Source: Sutcliffiella sp. FSL R7-0096 (GTDB lineage: Bacteria; Bacillota; Bacilli; Bacillales; Bacillaceae_I). Taken from it: DNA of 64,000 bases. The translations under genes were made by a program, and so were the position numbers. A model generated the notes under the pieces. The model had not been told where the DNA came from, ran no database searches, and was given only the letters and a program-made list of their open reading frames with translations. Each line of letters starts with the position of its first letter. The first letter of the stretch is position 1. Below are positions 62,911 through 64,000 of this stretch, piece after piece. The stretch covers positions 972,001-1,036,000 of the forward strand of contig NZ_CP152003.1 of assembly GCF_038595065.1 (NCBI RefSeq). Direction: 5' to 3'.

Positions 62911-63438
62911 TCACCTTTCTAGATTACGAAACTCTCTTATCATCTGAAATATCTGTCCCCGATGATGGGCTTCATGCTCTACCAGGTGATAAATCACCCA
63001 TTCTGGTGTAACATTATATTCCTCAAGCACCCTTGGTCTGCGCCAGTCTTCCATATCCATAGTGCGGAAGTGAGTAAGCAGTTTCTCCCTGACTGCCTTT
63101 AAGCGTTGAAGATGGTCTTCAAGAGTATCACCTTCTACATGGATCAACTTTCCATCAGGCCAACCCTCTAACGGGAAAAGCGCTTCTATTTCTGGGTCCC
63201 ACACCTCCTTTTCCATTACTTCACCATACAACCAGCCTGCTTCTACATAGGCGATATGGTACAAAAGTGAGCCGATGGACTGTCGATCTCCCATTTTACT
63301 ATCTAATAGAGTTTGACTAATTCCTGTTAACCTTTTCGTTAGATTTTGACGCACATCTTCCAAGCACCATAGAGAGCGTCCGATTTCAGGTTCATAATTG
63401 GGAAGAGATTTGATCTGTAAGGTGATTTTTGTGGTCAT
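62911..63438 (-). CDS. DinB-family protein
   Basis: A 175-residue four-helix-bundle protein of the DinB/YfiT superfamily. The metal-binding histidines are visible in SLLYHIAYVEAGW and in YHLVEHEAHHRGQIFQM near the C-terminus. Family members are thiol-dependent transferases or stress proteins with nickel or zinc; the substrate is unknown. It is a single gene, with 59 bases to the small membrane gene upstream on the same strand. Confidence 0.88.
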   Translation of the reverse strand: MTTKITLQIKSLPNYEPEIGRSLWCLEDVRQNLTKRLTGISQTLLDSKMGDRQSIGSLLYHIAYVEAGWLYGEVMEKEVWDPEIEALFPLEGWPDGKLIHVEGDTLEDHLQRLKAVREKLLTHFRTMDMEDWRRPRVLEEYNVTPEWVIYHLVEHEAHHRGQIFQMIREFRNLER

Positions 63439-63497
63439 CAGCTTTTCTCCTATTCTATTTAATTTACAGTTGCTATTTCAGCCGTTCCAGAAATAAA

Positions 63498-63743
63498 TTA
63501 TCCTACAACAAACAACGTTACGCTCAACACCAAGGATACAAAGGCAAAACCAAAAGCTACCCGATATAATCGGAAAGCTTTATTTTGACGATTCTGTAGC
63601 ATTAAATTCGCCATGGACAGCGTAACAACTAAGGTGAGCAATAATGGGAATATATCATTTTTCCCAGAGAATCCAGCCCAAATAAGTAAAATGGTAGATA
63701 GTATGGTTAGAGTCAGCAATACAACTTGAATTTTACTTTTCAT
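63498..63743 (-). CDS. Small membrane protein, unknown
   Basis: An 81-residue protein with three hydrophobic segments (about residues 5-23, 29-47 and 60-80) and a short basic loop (QNRQNKAFRLYR). No family recognised. It overlaps the end of the phosphoesterase gene by 11 bases, so the two are probably co-translated. Confidence 0.6.
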   Translation of the reverse strand: MKSKIQVVLLTLTILSTILLIWAGFSGKNDIFPLLLTLVVTLSMANLMLQNRQNKAFRLYRVAFGFAFVSLVLSVTLFVVG

Positions 63744-64000
63744 TTGTCTCTCCTTTTAGTTGAATGGTAGCCAGTACGGGATAATGGTCGGATGGAAATC
63801 CACCTTCCATGCGGTCCCTGATGATGGTTGTTGAAAGTATATCTGTCCCATGGGAGCTGAGTATGTAATCAATTGGAGCGCCTTCCGTTCCGCCCTCGTA
63901 AGCATGAAAGGTAAGACTGTTCTTCATTTCTTCTGCAGTAAAACAAGAATAGCAGCTTTTCATGGACGAAATCTCCTCTAACGCCTCACTCTCAGGGACA
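63733..64000 (-). CDS. Endonuclease/exonuclease/phosphatase family protein, C-terminal part (partial)
   Basis: The frame stays open to the right edge of the window, so only the last 88 or so residues are seen. GAPIDYILSS and GGFPSDHYPVLATIQL are the C-terminal motifs of the EEP superfamily; the SDHYPV histidine is the general base. The family includes DNase I-like nucleases and phosphodiesterases, and the substrate cannot be told from this part. An internal ATG at 63963 is not the true start. Confidence 0.85.
   Translation of the reverse strand, partial: VPESEALEEISSMKSCYSCFTAEEMKNSLTFHAYEGGTEGAPIDYILSSHGTDILSTTIIRDRMEGGFPSDHYPVLATIQLKGETNEK

Overview
This window is a chromosomal segment of a low-to-moderate G+C, endospore-forming member of the Bacillaceae. 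The evidence is a syntenic core shared with the Bacillus subtilis yfl-yfk-yfj region (C-terminus of a type I methionine aminopeptidase, the YfkE-type Ca2+/H+ antiporter, YfkD, the radical-SAM protein YfkAB, a YfkK/SE1561 protein, the sporulation deacetylase PdaA, an AlkA-type glycosylase and a TrmA/RlmD-type rRNA methylase), AGGAGG ribosome binding sites, frequent TTG and GTG starts, CcpA (cre) sites and a DesR-like site. No rRNA, tRNA or CRISPR array was found.

Layout. 1-7 kb: a methionine aminopeptidase tail, a DUF4385 protein, an N-acetylglucosamine-kinase-like ATPase, then a glycolate oxidase operon (CdaR-type regulator, glcD, glcF) and a stress FMN-binding protein. 7-20 kb: the yfk/yfj core with class I fumarase. 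20-34 kb: a xylose/xylo-oligosaccharide module with a GH43 beta-xylosidase, the ROK repressor XylR, an oligosaccharide ABC importer, a YesL protein, xylA, xylB, aldose epimerase and a XylE-type symporter. Three promoters in it share one architecture, an XylR-type operator (TTTGTTTA-N5-TAGACAAA or close) whose TAGACA is the -35 box. 34-38 kb: a sodium:solute symporter, a beheaded peptide-permease gene and a nucleoside hydrolase. 38-48 kb: a monosaccharide ABC importer (ChvE/MmsA/MmsB type) followed by a sugar-sensing triad (binding protein, histidine kinase, AraC-type response regulator) and a second sugar-binding lipoprotein. 48-64 kb: a phosphatase, an EmrE-like exporter, a fatty acid desaturase, an AT-rich insert with an unknown secreted protein and a cupin/HD-GYP protein, an Hsp31-like protein, a transglutaminase-like lipoprotein, a DUF1835/DUF4097/phosphatase cluster, an aminotransferase, a secreted M28 aminopeptidase, three tiny membrane proteins, a DinB protein and the end of a phosphoesterase.

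How the genes work together. Extracellular xylan fragments would enter through the 23.9-27.0 kb ABC importer (which carries no ATPase gene of its own here), be cut by the GH43 enzyme, and the xylose be isomerised and phosphorylated by XylA and XylB, with GalM supplying the right anomer and the MFS porter taking up free xylose. XylR would repress when xylose is absent, and CcpA would add glucose repression. The 38-48 kb block is a second sugar uptake route with its own membrane sensor.

The most unusual content is non-coding. (1) Three copies of a 210-211 bp GC-rich element (20449-20658, 32202-32412, 36740-36949) each sit between two copies of the local terminator hairpin. The hairpin differs at every site, so each insertion appears to have duplicated the whole stem-loop. 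A 15-base end remnant behind another terminator marks a deletion that beheaded a permease gene. (2) Three intergenic arrays of about ten 52-bp units (1741-2243, 13019-13519, 61551-62060) share GACAAT/ATTGTC arms and a linker but have array-specific interiors. (3) There is a 21-bp periodic repeat at two sites, and a 28-bp palindrome at two sites in opposite orientation.
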